NCBI GenBank assembly: GCA_002749535.1
Contig: MZZL01000402.1
Coordinates: 310,001-374,000 of the forward strand
From: Apophysomyces variabilis
Lineage: Eukaryota; Mucoromycota; Mucoromycetes; Mucorales; Mucoraceae
Reading direction: 5' to 3'
Length of the DNA stretch: 64,000 bases
Shown here: piece by piece, positions 1 through 13,982 of the stretch
Numbering within the stretch: the stretch's first letter is position 1
Layout of the letters: each line of letters starts with the position of its first letter
Notes under the pieces: model-generated
Seen by the model: the letters and a program-made list of their open reading frames with translations, nothing else
What the model was told of the DNA's origin: nothing
Databases searched by the model: none
Position numbers and translations under genes: made by a program

Positions 1-2220
1 AAAATAAGAGATCTTACTACTATAACACTGCCACTGGGAAAGTGTCGAGAGATGCTCCAACAGATCAGGACATAATGAAGATACTGGTAAGTTTAGGCGG
101 CCCTGGGTTACTAATGTCACTTGATTTAATTTGGCACATTTTAGACACCCGAATCGTTCCCAATGCCGACGAAATATAACAGGGCAGGAGCGCTAGATTT
201 AGCGACAGAAGATCGGCGCTTTCAACGGCCATCTTTTGAGCAACGTTCGGAAGATAAATCAGGGTTTACGTTCGGGACCAGACAGATAAACTTGCCCGTG
301 CGAATGCAAAGTCTCCGTACTTCTCAGGTACGTCTTGCATTTGAGACGTATCAAGGGATACTGGGGGTTTCTTAACCTGCATTTTAAAGCAGAAAAGTAA
401 CACAAAGCTTCATCGTCGGCTTTCTCAATTCTCAAAATCGCGTGCTTCCGTTGTCTTCAGCCGTACAAAGTTAGAAATCCCTCCTGATCTACCCAGTAGA
501 GGCTCTGGTAAGCCATGTGCTCCCTCCCTTCCTCTTGTGAAAAAGGCATTAATTTTACGGACTCCATGTAAACTGTTGTTCAGATCATGTAGGAATTTCA
601 GCACTATCATCAGAAACGTAGGTGTTGTTATGTAGCTCGAATTGGCAATAACCCTTTACTATTTCTATTTCGTTAGCCTAGTACCACTTCAGGATATTAA
701 TTCGTACAGTTCTGATGGCTTCGTTCAAAAACACTTCTCTATACATAAACGTGGTCTATTTCGGAAGACGGTTCCTATGGATGAAGTACTGCGTTGGACA
801 AAGGTATATCAATATTTAACTGAAAAGGAGAGACTAATCTTTTTCCTCGTCTTCTTCTAGGATCCTTTGAAACAACCTTTATTGATGCTGAACAAAGAAC
901 TACATAAAGATGCACTCAAATGCTTCAAGATAATCCAACTGGTCATGGGTGACCGGCCTCAACCTCGCCAGTGGAATGAAATAGAACATCTGCAGGCTCT
1001 TTTGACTTGTGGCATGACACAGGTTCAAATTCGCGATGAAATCTACGTCCAGTTATGCAAGCAATTGCAAAACAATCCAGGAGCGTAAGTCAATCACTTG
1101 TTCCGTACTAAGGATTCTCATTCTCGAATCGTTCTTTTCCATTGTAGTGGAAGCATCCGGAAAGGATGGGAAATATTCTGCGTACTTAGTCAAATGTTCG
1201 CTCCTTCCAAAGATCTGGAACCCTATATAACTAACTTTGTCCAACAACATCATCATGTCCAGGAGAACAAGGTTGATGTGATCAGTCGGTACGTGTCTGT
1301 GAGACTTCAGCGGGTCTGTGCTCGAGGCGCCAAAGGAAAGGTGTTGACCGCCGCAGAAATTAAAAGAGCAAAGGTACATTGTTCCATCCATCTCTGTTTT
1401 TTCTCACCTCGGTATATCCTAGGAGGCACCATTTAAGCCATCCGTTTTTGGCGAAACGCTTGAATTTATCATGAGTTTGCAAGATGACTCACTCCAGATA
1501 CCCCAAATAATCTCGTTTCTTGCTGATGCTGTGCGTCAGCTCCAAGGGCAGCGTTCCGAAGGTATATTTCGTGTTTCTGGTGACGCTGATACCGTAACAG
1601 ATCTAGTACGTCTCTCTTTCTTCTTTCCTTTTTTACTCGGCATGAGCTCACAAAAACGTACATAAAATCTAGCGCATCCGACTTGAAAATGGTCGTTTCG
1701 ATCTCGGTGGGATCACGGATCCTAATGTACCTGCTTCTTTGTTGAAATACTGGTTACGTGATCTTGCAGAGCCATTGATCCCTACCAAGTATTATCGTAG
1801 ATGCATTGAATTTTCGGACGATGCCGAAAAGGCCATTGAATTGGTCAACTCGCTTCCGGAATTGAACAGGCGCATTGTGTTGTACATGATTGGATTTCTG
1901 CAGGTAAGCGTAACTGGTGTAACCATGGTGATGACCTTCAAAATCTGAGAAAAAAATCCTAGGAATTTACAGATCCGAAAGTGACTCAGTGCACGCTGAT
2001 GAATGTCTTTAATCTTGCGATGGTGTTTGCTCCCAACTTTCTCAGATGTCCGTCTGAAAGTCTGACTACGGTGTTTGAAAATTCAAGATATGAGCAAGCC
2101 TTCTTAAGGACTTTGATTCACGAAATGCAAGTGGATAAGGATAAGTGTGCTTACAGCCCCGAACGTGTACTAGGCAGTCTTCGTCCTGAAACGAGCATAT
2201 TACACTCTACTAGTTCTTAA
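1..2220 (+). CDS. WW-MyTH4-RhoGAP protein (ARHGAP39/Vilse-like), 5' truncated
   Basis: Rho-family GTPase-activating protein with a cytoskeletal MyTH4 module. The window opens inside a WW domain: bases 3-86 encode SYYYNTATGKVSRDAP, the second half of a WW repeat, ending at a GTAAG donor. A low-complexity linker follows over several exons (about 146-640), then the MyTH4 region (about 680-1375, with LLTCGMTQVQIRDEIYVQL and SIRKGWEIFCVLSQMFAPS), then RhoGAP (about 1425-2170). The arginine finger lies in EGIFRVSGD, and LAMVFAPNFLR is the usual RhoGAP C-terminal motif. Introns are 45-80 nt GT-AG. The stop is TAA at 2218-2220. This domain order is that of metazoan ARHGAP39/Vilse, which links Rho/Rac signalling to the actin cytoskeleton; the target GTPase here is not known. 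The N-terminus lies outside the window. Confidence 0.85.
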
Positions 2221-2740
2221 CCTTCGTAATAATGGATAATAATGATCAAGCAAAAAACTAATGTTCGTATGTAAACAAACAATACGTGTTAAACACACCG
2301 TATACCTTTCTTTCTTGCTGCAAAAAGAAAAGAGGCCTTCAAATACCTATTGCAAAAAATATGATTCAAAATAACCCAAAGAAAACCGTTATATTACTGT
2401 CAAGCAGTATTTACTAGCAGAATTATCCGTCTTAAAGATTATGAGCATGCTTATTAACGACCACAACTGTTCGTCCGGATCTCGGTAAACGTATCCAACC
2501 AGGCTGATCTATAAGAAAAGTTAACTCATATAGTCATAAGGATATTCCTTCTGCTTGACCCAGGGACTGACCACCAGACCATTGCCAATCATGCTTCTGG
2601 CACATTTTCAAAAGTGATTCGGGGTCTTAAATCAGACTGCTTTTTGTTAACCCCCGCAGTGATCAAAAGCCACAGTAAGACTCACCCATCTCTTTTTTTT
2701 TTTCCTTTGTCCATCCTTCTATTACCGCACATTCAATAAT

Positions 2741-3869
2741 ATGTCCGCTCACTGCAAAACTGTTCTCGCTTCCAAGGTCTCTGCTTCTTTCAGGTGAGAA
2801 TCATATATTGTATATGTATATAGCCTATTTTATTCTTATGGATATGTTGCATGAAAATGAAGAAATCAAATTAAGGCGGATATCAAGGAACGCAATATCC
2901 GACCTAAGCTCGTCGGTTTCCTTGCTAACGAGGACCCAGCAGCGATGAAATATGCTGAATGGACAAGCAAGACATGTGCCGAGACTGGAGTTGAATTTGA
3001 GCTTCGTAAAGTGAATAAGCAAGATTTGGAAGAAGAGATCACCGAGGCCAACGAAGACAAGTCCGTCAATGGCATTATGGTCTACTATCCTGTATTTGGC
3101 GGTAAACAGGTAAAGTTCAAAGAAGAGAAGAAGTAGACAAGCGAACAGAACAACTGAATCGGCGAACGGTTGATTTAGGACCTGTACCTTCAGAGTTGCG
3201 TCAGTGAGCTCAAGGATGTCGAAGGTTTATGCCACAAATTTGTTTACAACGTCTATCACAACATCCGTTTCATGAATAAGGAAGAGACAATGAAATGCAT
3301 TATTCCATGCACACCCTTAGCCATTGTCAAGGTAACATAGAAAGAAAAGAGGTCTACTTTGATCGGTTCTTTCTGATATCCAACGAAAGATTCTCGAATT
3401 TGTTGGTGTATACAATACTGTGCTTCCTTATGGTAACCGTTTGTATGGTCGAACAATCACTGTGGTAAACCGTAGTGAGATTGTCGGACGTCCTTTGGCC
3501 GCCATGCTGTCAAACGATGGTGCCAAGGTGTTCTCGGTGGATGTGAACGGTATCCAAGTGTTTACTCGCGGCAAAGGCATCCATTTGACTGCACACAAAG
3601 TGGAGGATATTGATGCCAAATTGGAAGATGTGGTTCCCCAATCGGATGTGGTGATTACTGGTGTGCCATCGCCGAACTACAAGCTCCCTACGGCTTTATT
3701 GAAGGATGGTGTGATTGCCATTAACTTTTCATCATCTGCCAACTTTGAAGAAGATGTCAAATCGCGAGCCTCTATCTATGTTCCTTCTGTTGGAAAAGTT
3801 ACGGTGGCCATGCTGGAACGTAATTTGCTCCGTTTGTATGACTACCAGAACAACATCACGGAACAATAA
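2741..3869 (+). CDS. MTD1: NAD-dependent methylenetetrahydrofolate dehydrogenase
   Basis: Cytosolic one-carbon enzyme that oxidises 5,10-methylene-THF to 5,10-methenyl-THF with NAD+. Exons are 2741-2793, 2863-3109, 3179-3331 and 3390-3869, giving 310 aa, close to yeast Mtd1 (320 aa). The acceptor at 2862 rather than 2875 keeps the frame (SFRNQIKADIKERN). Motifs seen: LVGFLANEDPAA, SVNGIMVYYPVFGGK, CIIPCTPLAIVKILEF, GRTITVVNRSEIVGRPLAAM (Rossmann nucleotide site), SDVVITGVPSPNYK and GKVTVAMLERNLLRL. The ATG at 2741 is preceded by a pyrimidine-rich leader and matches the family N-terminus (MSxxxKTVLASKV). It follows the RhoGAP gene by 520 bp on the same strand. Confidence 0.95.
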
Positions 3870-4121
3870 TTTATTGAAAGACACCAAAGCAAGCATATGA
3901 AAAAAAGGACGTTATATCTTATACAAATACTATATGGCATTTTCATTCCTCTTATACACACTAAAAAAATAAAAAAGAATCCTTCCCACGTATTCAAATG
4001 CCCATGCATGAAAATTGAATTTATCCATGGCGGATGAACGTTTTTCCTACGTGCTTTATGAATGTAGGAATTTGGCGTCGGCTTTTCTTGGTTACCAAGT
4101 GAGCTTCACAGATAAAATAAT

Positions 4122-5950
4122 ATGCCACGCGAAATCATTACACTTCAAGCTGGTCAATGCGGCAATCAAAGTACTCTATCATACATTCGACTTCATTTAT
4201 TTGCCCTTCATAAAAGCGCTTTACTGAAACGATCCTGTTCCTGCAATAGTTGGTAGTGAATTCTGGCGCCAGATCTGCGCTGAACATGGCATCAGCAGCG
4301 ATGGTACTCTTGAAGATTTCGCCACAGAGGGAGGCGATAGGAAAGACGTTTTTTTCTATCAGGTATGGCAAATCAATACAATGTTCCTGATAAACCTACA
4401 AGAAATGCTTACCTTCTTGCCTGATTCCTTTATCTTCCAGGCCGACGATGAACACTATATTCCGCGCGCCATCTTACTTGATCTTGAACCTAGGGTAAGG
4501 AGACACACATCAGCCCCTCTATCACAACGACAAAAAGCAAGAATGAACGAGTAGATATAGGTGATCAACACTATCCGCAGTTCTCCGTTCGCCAATCTCT
4601 ATAACCCAGAAAATATATACGTGTCTAACGAAGGAGGCGGTGCAGGAAATATTTGGCCGCACGGTTATTCGGCTGCAGAAAAAGTCTTGGATGAAATATT
4701 GGACATGGTCGATCGAGAAGCAGATGGCAGCGATTCATTAGAGGTAATTTGATGATATGGAACGAGAATGCATACTCAAGTCTTCCAATTCAGGGTTTCA
4801 TGCTTCTCCATTCAATCGCAGGAGGAACAGGTTCTGGTCTGGGGTCTTTTCTCTTGGAACGGTTAAACGATCATTACCCTAAGAAGTTGATACAGACGTA
4901 TTCGGTGTTTCCAAATTCCGAGGAAGTTTCTGATGTCGTCGTGCAGCCTTACAACAGCATGCTCACTCTTAGGCGACTCACTTGCAATGCTGATAGTGTG
5001 GTACGATGGAGGGGAAAAAAGAAAGAAATGCGCGTTTTTTACTTAAAAGTGCTTTTTTGTTCTATGCTACTTCAGGTGGTCCTTGATAACGCAGCATTGG
5101 CACGAATTGCTACAGACAGATTACACATACAAATGCCTACCTTTGAGCAGACTAACCAACTGGTATCAACGGTCATGTCCGCAAGTACAACGACATTACG
5201 ATATCCTGGATACATGAACAACGATCTTGTTGGCATCGTCTCTTCTCTAGTGCCAACTCCTCGTTGTCATTTCTTGACCACAGCTTATACGCCTTTTTCA
5301 AGCGAACAAGTAGAGAAAGTAAGAGAGCACCAGGAACGGGTGTCTATATCAGGACTTACGGTTTTGTTCATTTTAGGCCAAGTCCATTCGTAAGACGACT
5401 GTTTTAGATGTCATGCGAAGATTGTTACAGACCAAAAATCGTATGGTTTCCACAGTACCTTCGAAACAGAGCTGCTATATTTCAGTACTGGATATTATCC
5501 AAGGGGATGTTGATCCTACAGATGTACACAAATCACTTTTGCGTATTCGTGACAGACGCATTGCACAATTCATCCCTTGGGGGCCAGCTAGCATCCAAGT
5601 CGCCCTTTCCAAAAAGTCGCCATATGTACAGACACCGCATCGAGTCAGCGGTCTGATGCTAGCAAATCATACAAGCATAGCTTCGGTAGGACAGAAGGAT
5701 TTTATTTCGTTTCTTCATTGGCGAACTGGGTTACTGAAACATACATCTTCTTACGCAGTTATTCAAACGAACATGCGATCAGTATGACTTGTTACGGAAG
5801 CGAAATGCGTTTTTAGAACCGTATAGGAAACATGACATGTTTGCTTCTGGATTAGAAGAGTTTGATGATTCTAGGCAAATCGTGCAGGAATTGATTGATG
5901 AATATGTGGCCTGCGAAACCAAAGAATATGTAAATTATGTAAGTCTTTGA
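4122..5950 (+). CDS. TUBG1: Gamma-tubulin
   Basis: Tubulin of the spindle-pole/MTOC gamma-tubulin complex that nucleates microtubules. There are eight exons: 4122-4170, 4250-4362, 4441-4494, 4561-4743, 4794-5000, 5076-5318, 5377-5685 and 5759-5950, for 449 aa, the normal family length. It starts [18 protein letters not shown], carries the tubulin signature [10 protein letters not shown] for GTP binding, and has gamma-specific blocks such as [32 protein letters not shown] (here [17 protein letters not shown]) and [13 protein letters not shown]. Phase sums to zero across all joins. The last codons read EYVNYVSL before TGA; a GTAAGT at the 3' end leaves room for an alternative terminal exon, which was not found. 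Confidence 0.97.
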
Positions 5951-6751
5951 CTTGGATGCCATGTACAAAGTCCATTGACGCATGCGTTAGGGTTTAAATA
6001 ACCGAATGGAAGAAGCTTGAAACTAAAATCCGTTTTCTATTTGCACATATGACGATTTTTGTCTGCAATTGGATATTTGTGATGGTAGTGATATGGAAAG
6101 GCCGCTGCTGATGTTGGTCAGGGTTTCGTTAGATCTTGTTTACAAGCAGAACAAGTATTCTTGAAAAGAATTAAGAGGATAATCTGGTTAAAGGAAGCGA
6201 CGTCCAACGAATGTGCTTTCCAAGAAAGTTGTCTGCAATATCTTTTCTTGGACACTTCGTCCCTAGTGATAATTTGACACAATTATAAATAACTTACAAA
6301 CTTGGAAATGCTTCTGATGTAAAACGTAGATCAGCTGACCATTGAATGGTTATGGGCTAATTAGGTACGGTAGTTTGAAAGCAGTAGCAAGCGTATCACA
6401 CACGCCATTTGTTTTATCTAAGCTTATCACTAAAGGCTTTAAAAAGTGACCAAGAGAATCCCTTTATTTCCACGCTTCTGCCTTTTCTTACCAATTTTTC
6501 ATAACAGATGATCTGGATAAATATGGATTCATTGTTCAAGAAAAGCAATATTTTAGAATCCTGTTATGTTTTATCAAATCCAGTCTACCTGAGCTTGTGC
6601 TATTTGTTAACGTTGATTGCTTTTAGGATAGGGTATCACCTGCTAGGCAATAAAAGAGTAAGATCTGCCAAACTGAGTGGATTTTGAATGTGTGACAGCC
6701 TTGATTTTGCCCTGCAGCAGTGTCACCAAGATAACTTGCTCCTTGGTCACC
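5951..6751. other. Intergenic, 801 bp
   Basis: AT-rich spacer between gamma-tubulin and the prenyltransferase gene. No ORF with codon or motif support was seen, and no repeats or RNA gene. It should hold the 3' end of the former gene and the promoter of the latter. Confidence 0.5.
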
Positions 6752-8378
<1,627 letters not shown>

Positions 8379-8731
8379 TCATTTACTACGCATAAAGTCT
8401 TTTCATGTTATTGTTCATACCTATCGACGGAATGCATAAGCGATTCCTTCGCATATTCTGATAAACCTTTCCATGATAATCTGTAACTGAAACTCTTGCA
8501 TAAACATACTTAATGATCATAAATATGGGGCAAGCACGTTCTTTGATTTTAACAGTTAGTAAAAATGCTTTGCAATTTCTGATGACTAGCTTTCGTGAAA
8601 GGTGCATATCCGTCGCACCATAAACAAATCTTTGAGTCGTACTTTAGCTAGTATGAAAAAGAAGTGATGCTTCTCAAGTAAGATTTAGTATGATTCAAAG
8701 CATATAGAAAACCATAACCGCCAGCCAACCA

Positions 8732-9731
8732 TTACCATGGTATAAGCCTTTTTTCACTTAGAAGGGAAAGAATTTTTGAACTAATCTTCCAACGGACAAA
8801 ATCCATCTGGCAGTAGGACAACTGTATACATTTATTCCTTCTCCAACGTCGTATTAACGCGGGCAACTTACCATGGAAACCATATCTATGACCCACTCTA
8901 CCATAGCAGTAAAAGGTACTAGCAAAACGATGATGGACGCAAACGAAAAAGCAAAGAACCAGTTTTCAATAATACTATACCTTGTTTTATGACTCGTAGT
9001 CAGTCACAAGCTAGTAAATATATGGAGAGGATGATTGACATATCGAAATAACACTGGAGAGACAATTTCTCCTTATAGAGCATATCATTATTACATGCGT
9101 TTTGCGTACACACGATACAGAGAATACCTTTGCATGATTCCTGTATACACCAAGGTTCAGTCCTTGGATTGGCAGCAGTCCTCATCTTCACTAATGCGTG
9201 TTTAGTCGGACAGCCGTCTGACCGATAGCTCTTGGAAACAAGTCATCAAGAGCCCTGCAGCCCCGTACCAAACAACAAACATCAGATCCCGATGCAGAAA
9301 GCCTTATGCGATATGGATTGCTCCCCCTTATGAACCTTCATAGCCAAGCAGCCGTCTTAATGCGGTTGGCAGTGGGCTTCCATGTTTCAATTTCCGTTTC
9401 CAATGCCGACAACCGACTTGATCTGTTCTTTTCAGTCTATTTATGGTTCAGTCGATGGAGAGTCTTACCCCACAAAAGAAAACAAGTGGTGCAGTCCATT
9501 ACTGAACGTTCATAGAGCGAAAATCCAAACCAACGGATTTCCAAGCATGTAATGAACTTACTTTTGAAGGGCATGCCCAACCCCAATCACGCCTTACCGC
9601 AGCCATGTACCAATTCAGATCACGGAAAGTAACAATGCGAATCGCACCGATCCAAGGACCAAACCTTCACCTATATGTGTTTATGTACTTTATGTTAGCT
9701 TGATTTGTTCATACTTTGCATTACAAACTTA
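8732..9731 (-). CDS. Unidentified multi-exon membrane-protein-like locus
   Basis: I do not recognise this gene and could not close one reading frame. On the minus strand several exon-like pieces lie in order. A piece near 9665-9550 encodes GPWIGAIRIVTFRDLNWYMA. One near 9435-9319 encodes SALETEIETWKPTANRIKTA. One near 8980-8873 encodes a hydrophobic helix (NWFFAFSFASIIVLLVPFTA, then MVEWVIDMVS) ending at ATG|GTAAGT. One at about 8805-8732 encodes MDFVRWKISSKILSLLSEKR and then stops. A well-placed AAACCATG|GTAAGT near 9731 could be the start. In-frame stops between the second and third pieces mean that either introns were missed or the gene is decaying. The 350 bp below it (8379-8731) holds nothing I can assign. 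Confidence 0.33.
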
Positions 9732-10743
9732 CCATGGTTTTGGATGGGAGAAAAAGGATAAAAAACGGGAAGAAAAGCGAAAGTAGAAAGAAACTGAATT
9801 TGGGCGCGGTTTTCCTTCCTTCTCATTTTTTCTGATAGCGTCACCGCGTTTTTAATCTCAGAACGCGTTTTACCACAACGATGGAAAGCAGAGAAGAGCA
9901 GTAAAGGATGTATGTGTCGTGTGTAAAGGAAAAGAGCAGGCAAAGCAAAGTTATATGAATGTTATCCTGCATATTGCCCCTATAACCGTCCGTGCACCCG
10001 CTGAAACTAAAAACAATAAGCGCCGATAATAAGGATTTCGTGCGCCATGGTTGGACACGCACCTTATAAAGACCGATGCAAACGACATATGTTAAGTCTT
10101 TATTCACTTGCCCAAACTATGTCCAATTCGCTACTTATTGATTAACACTGATTCCGTACACATTGCAATTAAGAAGCTTTTGCATCGAAATATAATGACA
10201 TTATCTTACTTGATGTGCAACATTTAAAGCCACATCCAATCATTAATTTCAAACCGAAATAGCATATTGATTGCGCTTGGTTATGTAGCTAAACAGATGT
10301 GATGTGATATCGATATATTTTGATATACATTTGTATTGGCTAATTATCTAGCTTGGTGCAACGAAGTTTAAAAGCCATGCATGGTGAATAACTCGCTATA
10401 ATCGATTGAAAATCACAGATTTGACAGTAGAAAATCTATTTCCGCACCGACCAATTTATATCCCGGAATATTTGCTCTCTTGAATATAATACATGGAAAG
10501 CTTTCTTTTGTGCGTTGTCATAGTTTCAGAGCTTAAATATGCCATCACATCAATTTTTTTGTAATGCTCTATGCATAATAAGAGCCGGCAATCAAAGTAA
10601 CTTATTTTAAAATGAGGGAACATCTGTTATGTTTCAGTAGCCACAAAACTACGACAGGAAAACTTAAGACAGTTCAACGAGTTTTACTGCTCCAGTAATA
10701 GAAATGATACAACGCATGCTATTTAGCTGTCGCCACAAATGCA
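9732..10743. other. Intergenic, about 1 kb
   Basis: AT-rich spacer downstream of the lectin gene and upstream of the unidentified minus-strand locus. Short ORFs on the minus strand (9695-9943, 9841-10107) have no motif or splice support. Nothing else was seen. Confidence 0.45.
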
Positions 10744-11160
10744 TTATTTAGTCACCACTGGATACCATACGACTCTCCAGTACTGATCGGGATAATCTTC
10801 ACCCTTATAGGGCTTGATTGTTGTACCATTGTCCGTGTTGGTAAGCCATTTTCCGCTATGTTTGTTTTCGAGCTTGAACCACTCCCCGTCTGCAGAGACA
10901 ACTTTCCAATATTGATCAGGATAGTCAGTCCCTCTGTAAGGCTTAATTGAATTCCCATTGTCGGTGTTTGCAACCCACTGGGCACTGTACTTATTTTCGA
11001 GTTTGTAGTAGTCTCCATCACGAGCAACGGCCTTCCAGAACTGATCCGGGTATTCAGTCCCCTTGTAAGGCTTGATGGTCGTGTTATTGTCCGTAATGAC
11101 GAGCCACTTGCCACTGTTCTTGTTTTCGAGCTTGAAATACCAGTCTGCGGGTAGGGACAT
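10744..11160 (-). CDS. Small QxW (ricin-B type) beta-trefoil lectin, three near-identical repeats
   Basis: Single-exon 138-aa protein made almost entirely of three tandem copies of a roughly 45-residue unit (W[YF]KLENKxSGKWL..TDN..TIKPYKG..YPDQ[FY]WK.V..DG). Each copy ends in a Q-x-W (QFW, QYW, QYW), the hallmark of ricin-B-type beta-trefoil lectins, where three units form one pseudo-threefold domain. The predicted role is carbohydrate binding; the ligand is unknown. There is no signal peptide, so it is probably cytoplasmic, like many fungal fruit-body or defence lectins (inference). I start at the ATG at 11160 (MSLPADWYF) and not at the upstream in-frame ATG at 11205, because a TATA box lies at 11208-11217, only a few bases from the latter. 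No catalytic toxin domain is attached. Confidence 0.8.
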   Translation of the reverse strand: MSLPADWYFKLENKNSGKWLVITDNNTTIKPYKGTEYPDQFWKAVARDGDYYKLENKYSAQWVANTDNGNSIKPYRGTDYPDQYWKVVSADGEWFKLENKHSGKWLTNTDNGTTIKPYKGEDYPDQYWRVVWYPVVTK

Positions 11161-11207
11161 GATCAGTTGTAAAGGTTGAAGTCTTGCGAACAACTCAGAA
11201 TGCATCC

Positions 11208-11217
11208 TTTTATATAT
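11208..11217 (-). promoter_or_regulatory. TATA box of the lectin gene
   Basis: On the minus strand the sequence reads ATATATAAAA, about 48 nt upstream of the chosen ATG at 11160. Its position rules against initiation at 11205. Confidence 0.55.
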
Positions 11218-13982
11218 GCTTTTTTCTTAAGATTATGGGAGGCGCGATCATGCTGTTGAAACACAATCTAACGAAAGGAAATGTGCCGACACGCAAAATT
11301 CCATGACGAGCGGCATGTGCCCGTTTTACGGTAACGTTGCACATCTTGTTACATACGGCATTTGGTGAAATGAGTATGAGTGGCAGAGCAAACTTTCTGT
11401 CTAAACTAAACCCATCATTTCATCTTGATGAGTTAACATGACATACTTACGAATGTGAGAAATGTGTGCTTATTTCGTTAAAGTATCCATCTTAGCTTGC
11501 AGAGTCTTTATCAGCAGAAGTTGCTTTGATTTGCTTCCATCCCCCAAACACTTCCATCATTTGTGAAGATAATGGCGAGATTGTTCTACAGAACCAAAAA
11601 AAGTGAAGTTGGTCTGATACACTTGTAGTAAACTTTGCGGGATTGTTACCGTGGGACCTAAACATATAATGATAACCTCGTTGGTGGTGTTAACAATTGC
11701 ATCATTTATCAAGTCTATTCGTCGAAAGCGAATATACGCTGTTTTACCACATTGGCAATCTATCGAAATTAGTAATGCGAGATAAGACCAGCGTTATTTT
11801 CGTAGTAGCAATCATTCTTGTACAAACCTATGTACTTGGTGTCTAGCTCTATATTATGTTTTAGCTATGCTTTGTTCCAGTGCTAAGTGAAAACAAGAAC
11901 ATCCGGAACAAAAAAATTATAGTTACATATTAGGGTTAGCAAATAGACCAAGTTCATTAGTATCAGTGGCGCACGTATGATTGTAAAGGAAGTCTAGAAC
12001 GCCAATACTAGCATGTTATGTCACAGAACAAACAAAGTCAAAGCAGCTTAACCAAACACAGTCTCATATATATGCCTAGTCTTTTATGAAATGCTGTTTT
12101 CGCAACCCATAAGGTAATATAAATCAGCAAGCGCTTTTGCTTCCTGAAAAACCAGATATTTCGTTTAAATGAATTTTATGTCTTAGGATGCTTTGAATAT
12201 TCATCTACCGAACCAAATTTGCTATGGTATATTCTCTCATGCTGACATGCTTGTGTTTCTGTTGGTTATGGGGACCTTCTTCGCCAACGTGTGTAACAGG
12301 CTGTAAGTAGAATTTTCTGGGGACTTTGTTTGGTTTGCTGCCCAAGGAGTAATTGCTGTAATTGCTTATAGTTAAATACGTGCTAAACAACATTTAGATC
12401 GTTATTTTTCAGTTAAGTCCTGCCATAAAGCAAAGGGTGTGTCAAACAAAAGATTATAGTCTAATGCGATTTGTTTGCGTCAAGGTGATGTATGTTACAG
12501 GTTGTCGCCGAAAGTCTAAAAACAAATATAACCGTTCCGGGTCATTTCCAAAGGAGAAAACGCCAAATATCAAGAACCATTTAAAGCAATGGACCTGGAC
12601 TTGGCGCTTTTAAGATTGATCTTCAGCTACATCACGGCGTTTGAGCGTGCGAATTGCCTGCATAATCAATCAGGCTGGTCTGTGCTACTGGGTGCTTAGC
12701 TCGATTAGGGATTTCGTGACACGAGAGTGGTATAATCTTGTCAATTTAAGCATCAAAGTATATGAGCACTATTTTCTAGAATTTGCCGAAATGATTGGCA
12801 CAGCTCATCACACCCATATCTCCTTTTTTGCCGTGCGTGCATCCAAGGTTTTCTTATGAGTGGACCGATATTCATACGCTGAAAAATTATTCTTTCTTTT
12901 TACACATGGCTCCTCAGGTTCTAGATGACTGGTCGTCAAGGTAATAGAAGTGCTACCATAGATAGACGTAATACTGCATCTATCAAATCACTATTGGTGA
13001 AGATGCCTCTTAAAGAAGGTTTATATTGGTAGATTTGCGTCTATATAAACTGGGCAAGCTTCTACGCAAGAATAGATACTGTAGGGTTAACTACTAATAA
13101 TAGATATGTAAGTTTTTGTATTTAATTGTGCTAAAACGGTATTTTACGTGCGATGACAATAGCAGAACTGTTAGTGAAGTGGCGTAGATAGAGAAAGGGT
13201 GCAGCAGGCTAAAGCTTGTCAGAAAAGCATGGAAATACAATAAAACTAGCGTTAACTGCAATGATGCTGTCATCATCTTACCGTACGTATTCAATATCAT
13301 GTTTGTCTATGTTCCTATGTGGTGTAAAATCTAACAGCTCAAGGAAGGGGATTCGGGAAAAGGTGATGAATCATAACACGCCAGCGCGATCGTGGGATTT
13401 GATCTTTTCTCATGCGGTCTATCACAGCGCTTGGACGCATCAAGCAAACAAGTAGGATGTTTAATTGCAACGTCATTAACAGACAATATGATGCTTATAG
13501 CTGGGTGCTGTGATTTTATCTGGCAAGTCGCATTGCGCGTCGAACCACAATGTGCCAACTTCTGGTATATAGCTTGCTGGCATTACAGAAACTCGATGTT
13601 ATCTCATAGATGGTAGCAAACCAGTTATTACAGTAACTGCCTGGCAGTACTAGGTGTTTCTTTCGTTTAGTTTGCTGCAATTAAATAAGGACTTTAACAT
13701 CAACTGGCAACTTGCGCATTTTCAGCGGAACGCGATAAGGACCGTATGTTATTGCTGTTTTTTGTTCTCACATGGATTCTAAGTACAACTACATCGATCT
13801 TGATCCTCTTGCTGGTAAGTCATGGGCTATGCCATACTGGATGGAGCAATGATTCTGTGCTCCTTCGTATTCTATCTCTAATAGCGTAGCAGTCTCCCGC
13901 TTTCGGATATAGTCAAATGGGTGTCAGTGACGGGGGACAGATGGTATTCAAATACGGAAATTAAGTGCGGCTGCCTTTGGCC
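11218..13982. other. Gene-poor stretch, 2.8 kb
   Basis: No gene could be supported. Coding-like fragments without start, splice or homology support are near 12590-12690 (+, DLDLALLRLIFSYITAFERA) and 13331-13558 (-). An ATG at about 13772 (MDSKYNYIDLDPLAG) is followed by a good GTAAG donor, but no downstream exon keeps the frame open. Confidence 0.4.

Noticed and set aside
9306..9515. 69-aa plus-strand ORF
   Set aside because: The opposite strand has the splice signals and more natural protein sequence; no motif on the plus strand.
11205..11205. Upstream start of the lectin adding 15 residues
   Set aside because: Lies almost on the TATA box, so it is unlikely to be in the mRNA.
13772..13815. 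ATG and GTAAG donor (MDSKYNYIDLDPLAG) before DDRGK1
   Set aside because: No acceptor keeps the frame open, and the DDRGK1-like protein already begins with its membrane anchor at 13983.
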